From Streptomyces atroolivaceus (GTDB lineage: Bacteria > Actinomycetota > Actinomycetes > Streptomycetales > Streptomycetaceae), in NCBI RefSeq assembly GCF_000717025.1, contig NZ_JNXG01000010.1, positions 124,001 through 188,000 of the forward strand: a DNA stretch of 64,000 bases, given 5' to 3'. A program made the position numbers and the translations under genes. Below, piece after piece: positions 44,922-53,563 of the stretch. Every line of letters starts with the position of its first letter. The stretch's first letter is position 1. The notes beneath the pieces are model-generated. The model saw only the letters and a program-made list of their open reading frames with translations, searched no databases and was not told the origin of the DNA.

Positions 44922-45342
44922 GACGTCCCTCCGGGCTCGCACGAGTGAGGGGAGGCGTATGGCCGTCCGTGCTGAGCTCGGCACCCAACGTAAGCGCCCA
45001 CAAGCACCCTCGCGCGGCGAGCGACTCGCACACCGGGCCTCACGTCGATCACCCGGCCTACGTACCGAACGCTGCTTTCCGGCCGAAGCCCGGCTGTTCA
45101 CCTTGGAACCACTTGCCCGTCATTGCAGGTCAGACGGTAGTTCGCGGTTGTACCAGTGGAATCTGTCCACATGCCGGACAGCTCGCGCGGGACTCACGCA
45201 CCGCCCCCCAGCTGCCCGAACGGTCATTCGGTAGGTGACTCACCGGAGGGCCGGGCCGGAAAACACTGATCGATGTGCACTCACTGTCCGCATGCATCAG
45301 ACTCCCCACCGCAATCGCACCCCGAGCGAAGGAGATTCACCA
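44922..45342. other. 421-base divergent promoter gap
   Basis: This region must hold the promoters of the leftward choline operon and the rightward protease inhibitor gene. No gene is visible. A short dyad CTGTCC-N7-GGACAG lies at 45163-45181 in front of the inhibitor gene; I could not name a regulator. No BetI-like gene is nearby. Confidence 0.4.
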
Positions 45343-45786
45343 ATGCGCGGCAAGCTCTGCAGAATCGGCGTAATCGCCACGCTTTCCACACTCGTCCTGG
45401 CCGGCACGGCCGTTACGGGAGTCGCACAGGCCCTGCCCGCACAGCCGTCCGGCCTCTACGCCCCGTCGGCTCTCGTCCTCTCGGTCGGCGAGAGCGGCAC
45501 CGCCACGGCCGCCGTCCAGCGGGCCGTCACCCTGAGCTGCGCACCCCGCCCCAGCGGGACCCACCCCTCGCCCGCCACCGCGTGTGCGGAACTGCACTCG
45601 GTCCAGGGCGAGTTCACGCGGCTGACCACGCCGATGCCGCAGGGGGCCTGCACGCGTCAGTGGGACCCCGTAGTCGTCGACGCGACCGGTGTGTGGCAGG
45701 GCCGTCACGTCTCATGGTCGGCCACCTTCGGCAACGCGTGCGAAATGCGGGCAAGCCTCGCTGACGGCCAGGTCTTCGCCTTCTGA
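45343..45786 (+). CDS. Subtilisin-inhibitor-like (SSI family) secreted protease inhibitor
   Basis: A 147-residue protein with a signal peptide ending near residue 30 (GVAQA). The SSI fold is plain: LSCAPRPSGTHPSPATACAEL and GVWQGRHVSW with terminal VFAF, and four Cys for two disulfides. The reactive loop is GACTRQWDPVVV; by position the P1 residue is R105 and P1' is Q106, where classical SSI has Met-Val. This predicts preference for trypsin-like rather than subtilisin-like proteases. AAGGAG precedes ATG 45343. SSI proteins are typical of Streptomyces and control secreted proteases at differentiation. Confidence 0.92.
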   Translation: MRGKLCRIGVIATLSTLVLAGTAVTGVAQALPAQPSGLYAPSALVLSVGESGTATAAVQRAVTLSCAPRPSGTHPSPATACAELHSVQGEFTRLTTPMPQGACTRQWDPVVVDATGVWQGRHVSWSATFGNACEMRASLADGQVFAF

Positions 45787-46096
45787 CCGAGGACGGGCAG
45801 CGGTCGCGGTGAGAGAGCATCGCCTCGACCGGAGGGATGAGGCCGGGGCACCCGCCTCGCCGTTCCCGCCCGTGCACGGTCCGCGACCACCCGCGCCCTC
45901 GCCGCAGCGTGCACGGCGAGGGCGTGGGGAGCCGGATTCGCACCTGCGGGCTGCGAGCGGGTCAGCTCTTACCCGAGGTGGCGCTCCGGTGCGGGTCAGC
46001 CGCCGGAGCGTCGGTCCGGCCGGCGGCGGTCCCGCTCGCCGCGCTCAGCGGACACCCCGTGGCGCGGGTCACCTCGCGGATTTCGCGGTCACCGGG
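45787..46096. other. 310-base gap with a tRNA-like fragment
   Basis: No gene is visible. Around 45940-46000 the minus strand carries a GGTGCGAATCC element and a GGTAAGAGC element like tRNA T- and D-arms, but the acceptor ends do not pair, so this is not an intact tRNA. The 8-bp tandem repeat at 46087-46110 closes the gap. Confidence 0.4.
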
Positions 46097-46110
46097 TCAC
46101 CGGGTCACCG
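46087..46110. repeat. GGTCACCG tandem triplet across the GH16 stop codon
   Basis: Three perfect head-to-tail copies of GGTCACCG. The GH16 gene's stop codon lies inside the array (46097-46099), so gaining or losing one unit would alter the C-terminus. Confidence 0.8.
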
Positions 46111-47380
46111 TCCACTTCTGGTTGGCGGCACCGGTGCAGGTCCAGATCTGCAACCGGCTTCCGTTCGCGCTGCTCCCGCCGTTCACGTCCAGACACTTGT
46201 TCGCCTGCGGATTCACGATGTCCCGTGCAGCAGGCGTCGCCCACTGCTGCGCAGCCGACCCGTTGCAGTCCCACAGCTGCACCGGGGTTCCGTCCGCCGT
46301 TCCGCCCGACGCGACGTCCAGACACTTGCCCAGTGCGCGGATCGTCCCGTCACCACCCACCGTCCACCGCTGCGCAGCGGTGCCGTTGCAGTCGTACAAC
46401 TGAACCGCCGTGCCGTTCGCGGTCGCGGCACCCGCGACGTCGGCACACTTGCCCGCCAGGCCGGTGATGGGCCCGCCACCGCCCGGCTGACCGCTGTCGG
46501 TGCTGACACGGACGTAGTCGACCAGGAGGCGCTGCGGAAGGACGGTGCTTCCGTCCGGGTCGCCGGGCCAGTAGCCGCCGACCGCGAGGTTGAGGATGAT
46601 GAAGAACGGCTTGTCGAAGACCCACTGCTTCCCGCCCAGGTCGGCCGGGGTACGCCGCTGGTAGACGGTGCCGTCGACGGACCAGGTGATGGCGTTCGGG
46701 CTCCAGTCGACGGCGAAGGTGTGGAACGCGTCGGCGAACGCCTGCCCGCCGGGCAGGGAGTAACCCGCGCCGATGCCTCCGCTGCCGGAGTAGCCGGGGC
46801 CGTGCAGGGTGCCGTGGACGGTGCCGGGTTCGAAGCCGACGTTCTCCATGATGTCGATCTCGCCGCTGTTGGGCCAGCCGACCTGGCCGATGTCGTTGCC
46901 CAGCATCCAGAAGGCGGGCCAGATGCCCTGCCCGCGCGGGATCTTCATCCGGGCCTCGACGCGGCCGTAGGTGGTGGTGAACTTGCCGGCGGTGTTCAGG
47001 CGGGCGGACGTGTACTCGCACCGCCCGTACCAGCACTGGTAGTTGCCTGGATTCTCCTTGCGCGCGGTGATGACGAGGTTGCCCTGGCCGTCGAGCGCGG
47101 CGTTCCGGTTGCCCGCGGTGTAGTACTGCCGCTCGTGGTTGTTGACGTTGTCACCGGTCTCGGTCTGCCACTTGCCTCCGTCGACGCCGGACCCGGCGGG
47201 CCCGTCGAACTCGTCGGAGAACGTGACGGCGGCCGGTGCTGCCGCGGCGGTGGTGGCCTGTGCCGTGACCGCGGGCTCCGGCGTGGGCGCGCTCTGCGCC
47301 AGGCCGGTGGACAGCGAGGCGAGGCCGAGCGCCATGACGAGGGACACGATCAGACGTCGAGACGAACGAGGGGAACTCAT
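46097..47380 (-). CDS. Secreted GH16 beta-1,3-glucanase with ricin-type lectin domain
   Basis: A 427-residue secreted enzyme. A signal peptide ends near residue 31 (LAQSA). The GH16 domain (~52-290) contains the catalytic motif GEIDIMEN with nucleophile E174, D176 and acid/base E179, of the laminarinase type; WPAFWMLG precedes it. A Gly-rich linker leads to a ricin B/CBM13 domain (~305-427) with three QxW repeats (AAQRW, AAQQW, ANQKW) for glycan binding. It would degrade beta-1,3-glucans such as fungal cell wall material outside the cell. An AT-rich dyad ~140 bp upstream may be its operator. Confidence 0.93.
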   Translation of the reverse strand: MSSPRSSRRLIVSLVMALGLASLSTGLAQSAPTPEPAVTAQATTAAAAPAAVTFSDEFDGPAGSGVDGGKWQTETGDNVNNHERQYYTAGNRNAALDGQGNLVITARKENPGNYQCWYGRCEYTSARLNTAGKFTTTYGRVEARMKIPRGQGIWPAFWMLGNDIGQVGWPNSGEIDIMENVGFEPGTVHGTLHGPGYSGSGGIGAGYSLPGGQAFADAFHTFAVDWSPNAITWSVDGTVYQRRTPADLGGKQWVFDKPFFIILNLAVGGYWPGDPDGSTVLPQRLLVDYVRVSTDSGQPGGGGPITGLAGKCADVAGAATANGTAVQLYDCNGTAAQRWTVGGDGTIRALGKCLDVASGGTADGTPVQLWDCNGSAAQQWATPAARDIVNPQANKCLDVNGGSSANGSRLQIWTCTGAANQKWTVTR

Positions 47381-47522
47381 GCCTTCTCCCTTCGGGGAGC
47401 GTGAGGGACTGACGTGCGCATGTCAGATACGAGAGTCGGGCAGGCACCGCATCGAGCCCTCCTCGCGCGCCCCGCACGGACCGGACGGGCCGCACAGGGA
47501 GGGTGAAGAGGTGGAGCGCTTA

Positions 47523-47549
47523 GTTCACTTCTTGATTTAATGAATGAAC
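47523..47549. promoter_or_regulatory. AT-rich imperfect dyad upstream of GH16
   Basis: GTTCA (47523-47527) and TGAAC (47545-47549) flank an AT-rich core with further partial symmetry (TTC/GAA). It is the most AT-rich stretch nearby and lies ~145 bp upstream of the GH16 start, consistent with a sugar-responsive repressor site. Confidence 0.45.
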
Positions 47550-47685
47550 ATCGAGCATGTCAAGGGTTTGGTATAGACCGGAGCCGCCCGTTGGGACAGG
47601 ACACGGGCCGTCCGGATCCGCCCCGGGTGCGGCGATGACGGATCGTGTCGTGGAGACTTGAGAAGCTGGGCGTCAGCCGCTTCCG

Positions 47686-48522
47686 GTGGAAAGCCGCACA
47701 GCCGGGGCACGTACAGCGGGACGGCAACTCCCCGTCCCGCCGACGGACCGGACCCACGCCGACGAGGGGGACACGATCGACACCGCCGAAACGGACCGGC
47801 ACCCGCTGGACTCCGCCAACGTGACGAACGCCAGGAACACCCTCCTTGAACTCCTGGGCCGCGCGGGAGTCTTCCGGGGCGAAGCCGAGGAGCTGATCGC
47901 GCTCGTCGAGGCCGGCGCGATCGCGGACGCGCACAGCGAGGTCGGCAGGGCGGAGCGCGTCCCGGCCGGGCAGGGGGAGTCCTACGGCGTCGGCTGGCGC
48001 GACGGCGCACGGGCCGTCGGCGACGTGCTCGCCCGCGTCGCGGATCGAGCCCTCGAGCGTGCCATCGGCCCGGAGACGCCCGGCTCGGCCGGGGTCACGC
48101 GGGTGCGTCACCCCGTCGGGAGGATGGACGTGGAGCGCGCGAAGGTCGCCGTCATGCCGCTCTTCCTCGAGTTCAGTGACACCTCGGACCTCGACCCCGA
48201 GGTGTCGGACGAGGTCCTCACCGCACTGCTCGGCACGATGAGTGTCGTGGGTCGGGTGGGGTACGCCGGACGACTCGAGCAGTTCACCGGGTCCCACCGC
48301 GAGCGGCTGGCTCACTTGTACGCGCAGTACGGGCCTCACAGCCGCATCGCCGTCCACGGCCGCTACTCCCTGCTCCACTCCCCCACGAGCATCGCCGTAC
48401 TGGAGCGTCTCACCGCCGCACCGTCAGCACTCCGGGCGGAGTGGGAGCACGCGGAACTCCCCCCGGCATGGCTCGAAGGACTCTCGACGGCCTGGAGCGC
48501 GTCGGAGGTCGCTCGAGGTTGA
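47686..48522 (+). CDS. Hypothetical protein
   Basis: An open frame of 278 codons with no domain I recognise. It is rich in Ala, Glu and Arg with no signal peptide and no membrane segments, mostly helical in appearance, and has the segments TLLELLGRAGVFRGEAEELIALVEAG and LFLEFSDTSDLDPEVSDEVL. The start is uncertain: GTG 47686 is the first start in the frame but lacks an RBS, and GTG 47821 would give a 233-residue protein. It converges with the 1002-residue secreted protein gene. Confidence 0.55.
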   Translation: MESRTAGARTAGRQLPVPPTDRTHADEGDTIDTAETDRHPLDSANVTNARNTLLELLGRAGVFRGEAEELIALVEAGAIADAHSEVGRAERVPAGQGESYGVGWRDGARAVGDVLARVADRALERAIGPETPGSAGVTRVRHPVGRMDVERAKVAVMPLFLEFSDTSDLDPEVSDEVLTALLGTMSVVGRVGYAGRLEQFTGSHRERLAHLYAQYGPHSRIAVHGRYSLLHSPTSIAVLERLTAAPSALRAEWEHAELPPAWLEGLSTAWSASEVARG

Positions 48523-48605
48523 CGGCCCGCCCCGGCCCGGGGCCGGGGAGCCGGGGACGACACGGGGCGCGGCCTCCGGCGACGGACCACCTCCGCCTGC
48601 GCGGC

Positions 48606-48642
48606 GACGCGGGGCACCTGCGGTTCGCAGGCGCCCCGCGTC
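48606..48642. terminator. Strong hairpin between convergent genes
   Basis: GACGCGGGGC (48606-48615) pairs with GCCCCGCGTC (48633-48642), and the inner CCTGC with GCAGG, giving a 15-bp stem with one A/C mismatch and a GGTTC loop. It lies between two convergent genes and could serve both. Confidence 0.75.
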
Positions 48643-48660
48643 TGTGCTGGAGGACGGACC

Positions 48661-51600
48661 TCAGCTCAGCGGTTCGATTCGGATGTCACGGAACCGCACC
48701 TTGTTCCCGTGGTCCTGGAGACGGATCGCTCCGGCCGACGGCCCCTCCGGAGCACCCGCACCGGTCGGCCCGTCGATCGCGATGTCGTCATGGATCTTCC
48801 GGCCGTTCCAGACGACCGTCACACGTGCGTCGGCGGTCTTGCGGCTGCCGTCGTCGAAGCGCGCCGCGCGGAACGTGACCTCGTAGGTCTGCCAGGTCTC
48901 CGGGGCGGTAGCCGCGTTGACGTCCGGAGCCTTCTTCTGGTAGATCGCCCCGGCCTCGTTCGTGTCGAGGGTGGTGTCGCCGTACGAATCGAGGATCTGG
49001 AGCTCGTAGCGGTCCTGGAGGTAGATGCCGCTGTTGCCCCGGTCCTGGCCGGTCACGTCGTCCGGCAGCAGGGGCACGCGGAACTCCAGGCTCAGCTTGA
49101 AGTCCTGGTAGGCGTCCTTCGTACGGATGTCACCGCAGCACACCTCCATCGACCGCTCGTCGGCCACCGGCCATTCCACGCGCCGGCCGTCCGTGTGCTG
49201 CCACTGCTCCTGGGAGACGGCGGTGCCGTCGAACAGGGACACGGGTGCACCGTGAGGGAGCACGGTGATCATGTCGAGGTTGACATGACCGGCGTCACCG
49301 GGATCGAAGCGGTACGAGATGGTGTTGGGCCCCGCGTGCAGGCGGACCCGCTCCGTCTGCGTCGACCAGGTGTCCCAGGTGCCGGTCGAGGCGAGTTTCG
49401 TCTGTCTCACCTTCTTGCCGTTGGCATGCAGGGACAGCGGCTTGGTGCCCCGGTAGGGGTCCGGGCCGTTGGAGTAGCGCAGGTTCACGGCGTAGTCGCC
49501 GGCCTTGGGGACCGTCACGTCGAAGGTCGTGGCGGCCTTGCCCTCCGTGTTGTAGCGGTCGACGAAACCACTGCCCGAGTAGCCGGTGTGGTCGGTGTTG
49601 ACGCCGGCCGTGCCGGTGAGCCGCGCCTCCTCCGCCTCGTACAGCGTGGCCGGCGGCGGCTGCTTGCCGGGCAGGGCGTTGAGCGTGTACCAGGCCTCGG
49701 TGCTCCACAGCGTCTCGCCGGAGGCGGAGGCGAAGGGGCGCGGTGAGCGCAGGTGTACGACCCGGCCGGGCTTCAGCCCGTCGAGGCGCACCTGGACGGT
49801 ACGTCCGTCGGCGGCGAGCGTCGCCGAGCGCACGGTGAGCCGCTCCTCGCCGATCTTCGGACCGCCGTAGTCGGACGTCGGGGTGTAGCGCCACTGCTCC
49901 GCCTGGTAGCGGGTCTTCAGCTCCTCCGCGGTGGCGTCCGACAGCGGCTGGGTGTACTCCAGGTCGAAGCCGCCGGGGACCGCCCGCATCTCCTTGACGT
50001 CGAAGGTGTTGCCACCGTTGGGCGTGAGCTTCTGCAGGCCGAACTTCAGCTTCCCTTCCTGGCCCCAGTTGCCGTCGGCGCCGAGACCCCCTGCGTACAC
50101 CGCACCGTCCGGCCCCATGGTGATGCGGTTGACGCCTGCTTCGAGTCCCTGTGTGTAGCGGAACACGGCTCCCTGGTACTGGCCCTTCACCTTCTCCAGG
50201 TAGGCCCGCTGGAGCCCTCCGTAGGTGACGTCACCGATGAGCATCTGTCCGGCGAAGCGACCCTCCGTCAGATGCAGTGGCGTACTGGGTGAGTTGCCGA
50301 TCTCGTTCTGCGGAAGCCAGACGACCGGCTGGGTGACGGGCCGGGTGTCGAACGGACCTGACGGCTCGGTGAAGTGGTTGAAGAAACGGTCCTGCTTGAT
50401 GTGGACGAGCTTCGACGACGGCAGCCAGCCGCCCTGGTTGTCGGTGGCGAAGATGTCACCACCGGGGCCCCAGCCGATCCCGTTCGGGGTCCGCAGCCCG
50501 CCCGCGACGGGCTTGATCTTGCCCGTCTTCTTGTTGATCTTGTACGTCGTTCCGCGGTCCTTCGCCGGCTGCGGGGTGGTGGTCGCACCGCCGTAGTTGA
50601 TGGCGACGGACAGGTTCACGTAGAAGTAGCCGTCCCGGTAGAGCAGCCCGAAGGCGAACTCGTGGAAGTTGCCGCCGTACGGCCAGGTGGCGACCGTGCG
50701 GTACTCGTCGGTGACGAAGTCCTTGTCCCCGTCGACCAGTTGTGTCAGCTCGTGCTTCTGCGAGACGTACAGCGAACCATCGACGTACTTGATGCCCATC
50801 GGCTCGCGCAGGCCTTCGGCGACCTTCTTCACCGTCACCTTGTCGCGGCTGGTGTCACCCGTGACATGGTCGAGCAGGTACACCTCGCCCGTCCGGGTCT
50901 CGGAGCCACCCCACGTCGAAATCGCCAGACGCCCGTCAGGCAGCCAGTCCATGCCGGTGACCTGCGGTTCGAAGCCGTCCGGGCGCAGGTCGGTGAGGTC
51001 GAGGTCGGGACGCACACCGGCGAGCGGCAGCCCGTCACCGGGGCTGTCCGCACCGGATTCGCACTCCTTGCGGCCCGGCGCGGTGACCCGGACGACCCCG
51101 GCGTCGGTGCTCAGCGCCTCACGCGGGACGACTCCGAAGCCGTCCGCACCCGGGGGCCTCCACGCGAGCGTCAGTTGCTGCTCGCCGCCGCGCTCGAAGT
51201 AGTCCACACGGAACGGATGTAATCCTGCCGTGAGTTGGGCGGACCCGTCCTTGGGCTCGGCGCCGTGCAGGCCGTCGTGGTCGATGACCTCCCGGTCGTC
51301 GATCACGAGCCGCGAGCCGTCGTCACTGTTGAGGCGGAAGGCGTACGTACCGTCGGCGGGGACGGCCAGATAGCCGGACACCTCTGCCACGAAGTTGTCG
51401 GCGTGACCGCCGAAGTCCTCGACCGTGGACCAGTCCACCGTCGGCATCAGCTTGTCGTGGTTGGGGGTCTGGCCCGGCTTGAGCGTGCACAGTGCGCTGA
51501 GTGGCACCTGGGTGTCGAAGACGCGCAGGGTGACGCCCGGCTCCTGGGGCGGGATGTCGTCGGGTTCGGCGGCGACCGGGGGCGCGGCCCAGACACCTCC

Positions 51601-51669
51601 CGCGACGAACCCTCCGACGAGCAGGGTGGTGAGCTGTTTTCGGGCACGCTGGAACAGCCGTGGATGCAT
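48661..51669 (-). CDS. Large secreted multidomain protein (PA14, sorbosone-dehydrogenase-like, CBM, DUF1080)
   Basis: A 1002-residue protein. A signal peptide ends near residue 34 (PPVAAEP). Domains in order: a PA14-like beta-barrel (~45-190, with LNSDDGSRLVIDD), a six-blade glucose/sorbosone-dehydrogenase-like propeller (~225-560, with MGIKYVDGSLYVSQ and GPDGAVYAGGLG), a CBM6/35-like carbohydrate-binding domain (~685-815, starting EAEEARLTG), and a C-terminal DUF1080 lectin-like domain (~820-1002, with SGIYLQDRYELQILDSYG). DUF1080 is linked to 3-keto-glycoside hydrolysis. It probably binds and processes extracellular glycans; the reaction is not known. An ACTTTG-N13-CAAAGT dyad lies upstream. 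Confidence 0.82.
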   Translation of the reverse strand: MHPRLFQRARKQLTTLLVGGFVAGGVWAAPPVAAEPDDIPPQEPGVTLRVFDTQVPLSALCTLKPGQTPNHDKLMPTVDWSTVEDFGGHADNFVAEVSGYLAVPADGTYAFRLNSDDGSRLVIDDREVIDHDGLHGAEPKDGSAQLTAGLHPFRVDYFERGGEQQLTLAWRPPGADGFGVVPREALSTDAGVVRVTAPGRKECESGADSPGDGLPLAGVRPDLDLTDLRPDGFEPQVTGMDWLPDGRLAISTWGGSETRTGEVYLLDHVTGDTSRDKVTVKKVAEGLREPMGIKYVDGSLYVSQKHELTQLVDGDKDFVTDEYRTVATWPYGGNFHEFAFGLLYRDGYFYVNLSVAINYGGATTTPQPAKDRGTTYKINKKTGKIKPVAGGLRTPNGIGWGPGGDIFATDNQGGWLPSSKLVHIKQDRFFNHFTEPSGPFDTRPVTQPVVWLPQNEIGNSPSTPLHLTEGRFAGQMLIGDVTYGGLQRAYLEKVKGQYQGAVFRYTQGLEAGVNRITMGPDGAVYAGGLGADGNWGQEGKLKFGLQKLTPNGGNTFDVKEMRAVPGGFDLEYTQPLSDATAEELKTRYQAEQWRYTPTSDYGGPKIGEERLTVRSATLAADGRTVQVRLDGLKPGRVVHLRSPRPFASASGETLWSTEAWYTLNALPGKQPPPATLYEAEEARLTGTAGVNTDHTGYSGSGFVDRYNTEGKAATTFDVTVPKAGDYAVNLRYSNGPDPYRGTKPLSLHANGKKVRQTKLASTGTWDTWSTQTERVRLHAGPNTISYRFDPGDAGHVNLDMITVLPHGAPVSLFDGTAVSQEQWQHTDGRRVEWPVADERSMEVCCGDIRTKDAYQDFKLSLEFRVPLLPDDVTGQDRGNSGIYLQDRYELQILDSYGDTTLDTNEAGAIYQKKAPDVNAATAPETWQTYEVTFRAARFDDGSRKTADARVTVVWNGRKIHDDIAIDGPTGAGAPEGPSAGAIRLQDHGNKVRFRDIRIEPLS

Positions 51670-51778
51670 CGGTCCTCCAGAGGGGTCGCACTCCGGTCGG
51701 GCTGTACGGGATCCGCGAAGTAGCAGTACGCCTACGGTTGCGCCGCCACGCTAGGGGGCTTCTGCTGAAGAAGTCCAT

Positions 51779-51803
51779 ACTTTGTCATCTGCGAGTTCAA
51801 AGT
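51779..51803. promoter_or_regulatory. Inverted repeat ACTTTG-N13-CAAAGT
   Basis: A perfect 6-bp dyad in a relatively AT-rich stretch, ~110 bp upstream of the large secreted protein gene. It could be an operator for that gene. The remainder of the 493-base gap (51670-52162) shows no gene apart from the hairpin at 52103-52142. Confidence 0.35.
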
Positions 51804-52102
51804 CCCGGCCCCGGGTTTCGTGGCCCTGACAGCCGCGGCATCTGCACGGCCGCAGAATCGATGCTGCTCAGCACGCGTGTCGGGGTCGACCGCGCTGCCC
51901 CGAAGCAGCCGGGGCCCCGGGCCCACGCTCAGGTGCCTGACGGAGAGGAGCACCCCCGGTCCCCGCGCCCGGGTGCGAACTGCCCGGCCCGGCAGCCTGG
52001 TTGGCGGCGTGCACGGGGAGGTGCCCGGAGGCCCGGACCCGGCGGTGACCGGGCCCGGGCGGCCTCCCGGCCCACGGCTTCGGCCGCCCGGTCACCGCGA
52101 CA

Positions 52103-52142
52103 CCGGTTCCGCCGAGCCGGACCGGCGCCGGGGCGGAACCGG
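52103..52142 (-). terminator. Hairpin ending the NRPS/exporter operon
   Basis: CCGGTTCCGCC (52103-52113) pairs perfectly with GGCGGAACCGG (52132-52142). It starts ~20 bases after the exporter stop codon on the minus strand. Confidence 0.65.
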
Positions 52143-52162
52143 ACGGTGCGGGCGAGAGCGGC

Positions 52163-53563
52163 TCACGGCTTCCTGCCCTGGGTCCGGGGCAGCCTCGTGG
52201 CCCCGGCGGCGGCCAGCAGACAGAAGCCGAGCACCCACCAGAAGGTGTCGGCGAACGCCCAGGAGACGTCCTGGCCGCGGGCTGACAGCCTGCTCTCGAG
52301 CACCACGGCGAGGGCGGCGGTACCCACCGAACCCCCCACGGTGTTGAGCAGGTTGAGCGCCCCGGACGCACGGGGGAGCTGCTCGGGCTCGATGCGGCTG
52401 TAGACGATGTTCATCACGGGCGCGCCGACCATCGCCATCCCCAGGCCGCGGACCGCGAGCGCGGTGGCGATCACGAGGTCCGGGATGTCGTGGCCGAGCT
52501 GGGTGAACGGCACCGTACCCGCGAGGATCAGCACGATGCCGGTGACCACCAGGGTCCGCGGCGCGACCTTGTCGATGGTGCGGTTCACGAGCACCGACCC
52601 CGCTGCCGCGCCGAGCCCCTGAGGTGCGAGCAGCAGCCCGGCCTCCCACGCCGACAGTCCACGGCCGGTCTGGAAGTACAGCGGCAGCAGGAACATCGTG
52701 CCGAACACCGACGCGCCCAGTACGAGGAGCGCGAGGGCGGCGGCGCCGAAGGGCGGCCGGGCGAACAGCCGGGGATCGACCAGCGGTGTGCCGCGGGTCC
52801 GCAGCCCGTGCACGGTGAAACCGGCCAGCATGGCCAGCCCCAACGACACGCCGGCCACGGCGGGGAGGGTGCGGCCGTGTGCCACCTCGGTCAGCCCGTA
52901 CACCAGCACGGCCAGGCCGGGCGAGAGCAGCAGAGCCCCGCGCAGGTCGAACGCCGTCCGCCGCGTCGACGGCGGCACCGCGGGCACGTGGCGGCGGGCG
53001 AGCAGAGCGGCGACCACTCCGATCGGCAGGTTGATCAGGAACAGCCACTGCCATGTCGCCACGCTGAGGATGGAGCCACCGGCCAGAGGGCCGAACACCG
53101 GTGACAGCAGCGGGACGACGGCGACGACACTGATCACGCGGCCGGTGCGACCGGGGCCCGCGACGCGGGCCAGCAACGCCTGCCCGGTCGCCGGCAAGAG
53201 CCCGCCGCCGAGGCCCTGGATCACCCGGAACACGATCAGGCTGGTCACGGACCAGGCCAGCGCGCACAGCACCGACCCGACCAGGAACACGCCCACGGCG
53301 GCCAGCCAGGTCCGCCGTCCGCCGAACCGGCCGGCCAGCCAGCCGGAGGCCGGGACGGCGGCGACGACGGCCAGCAGGTAGGCCGTGGTGACCCACTGGA
53401 TCTCCGCGACGGACGCGCCGAACTCGTCGGTCAGGGCGTCCACTCCGACGCTGACGATGGTGGCGTCCAGCGAGGCCATGAAGGTGCCGAGTACCAGGAT
53501 GAACGCGACCCGCAGCAGCTGCCGGTCCACACGTTCGACGGGCGGCGCGACGTCCCCGCTCAT
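52163..53563 (-). CDS. MFS exporter, DHA2 (EmrB/QacA) family
   Basis: A 466-residue transporter with 12 to 14 predicted helices. [21 protein letters not shown] in helix 1 is the LDxTxxNxAL motif of drug:H+ antiporters, and [11 protein letters not shown] is MFS motif A. Its start overlaps the NRPS stop by four bases (ATGA), so it is made together with the NRPS and probably exports its product. Confidence 0.9.
   Translation of the reverse strand: MSGDVAPPVERVDRQLLRVAFILVLGTFMASLDATIVSVGVDALTDEFGASVAEIQWVTTAYLLAVVAAVPASGWLAGRFGGRRTWLAAVGVFLVGSVLCALAWSVTSLIVFRVIQGLGGGLLPATGQALLARVAGPGRTGRVISVVAVVPLLSPVFGPLAGGSILSVATWQWLFLINLPIGVVAALLARRHVPAVPPSTRRTAFDLRGALLLSPGLAVLVYGLTEVAHGRTLPAVAGVSLGLAMLAGFTVHGLRTRGTPLVDPRLFARPPFGAAALALLVLGASVFGTMFLLPLYFQTGRGLSAWEAGLLLAPQGLGAAAGSVLVNRTIDKVAPRTLVVTGIVLILAGTVPFTQLGHDIPDLVIATALAVRGLGMAMVGAPVMNIVYSRIEPEQLPRASGALNLLNTVGGSVGTAALAVVLESRLSARGQDVSWAFADTFWWVLGFCLLAAAGATRLPRTQGRKP

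Noticed and set aside
45930..46010. tRNA-like sequence on the minus strand with T-loop-like and D-arm-like strings
   Set aside because: The acceptor ends do not pair, the T-stem has a mismatch and no clear anticodon arm forms. At most a chance match or remnant.
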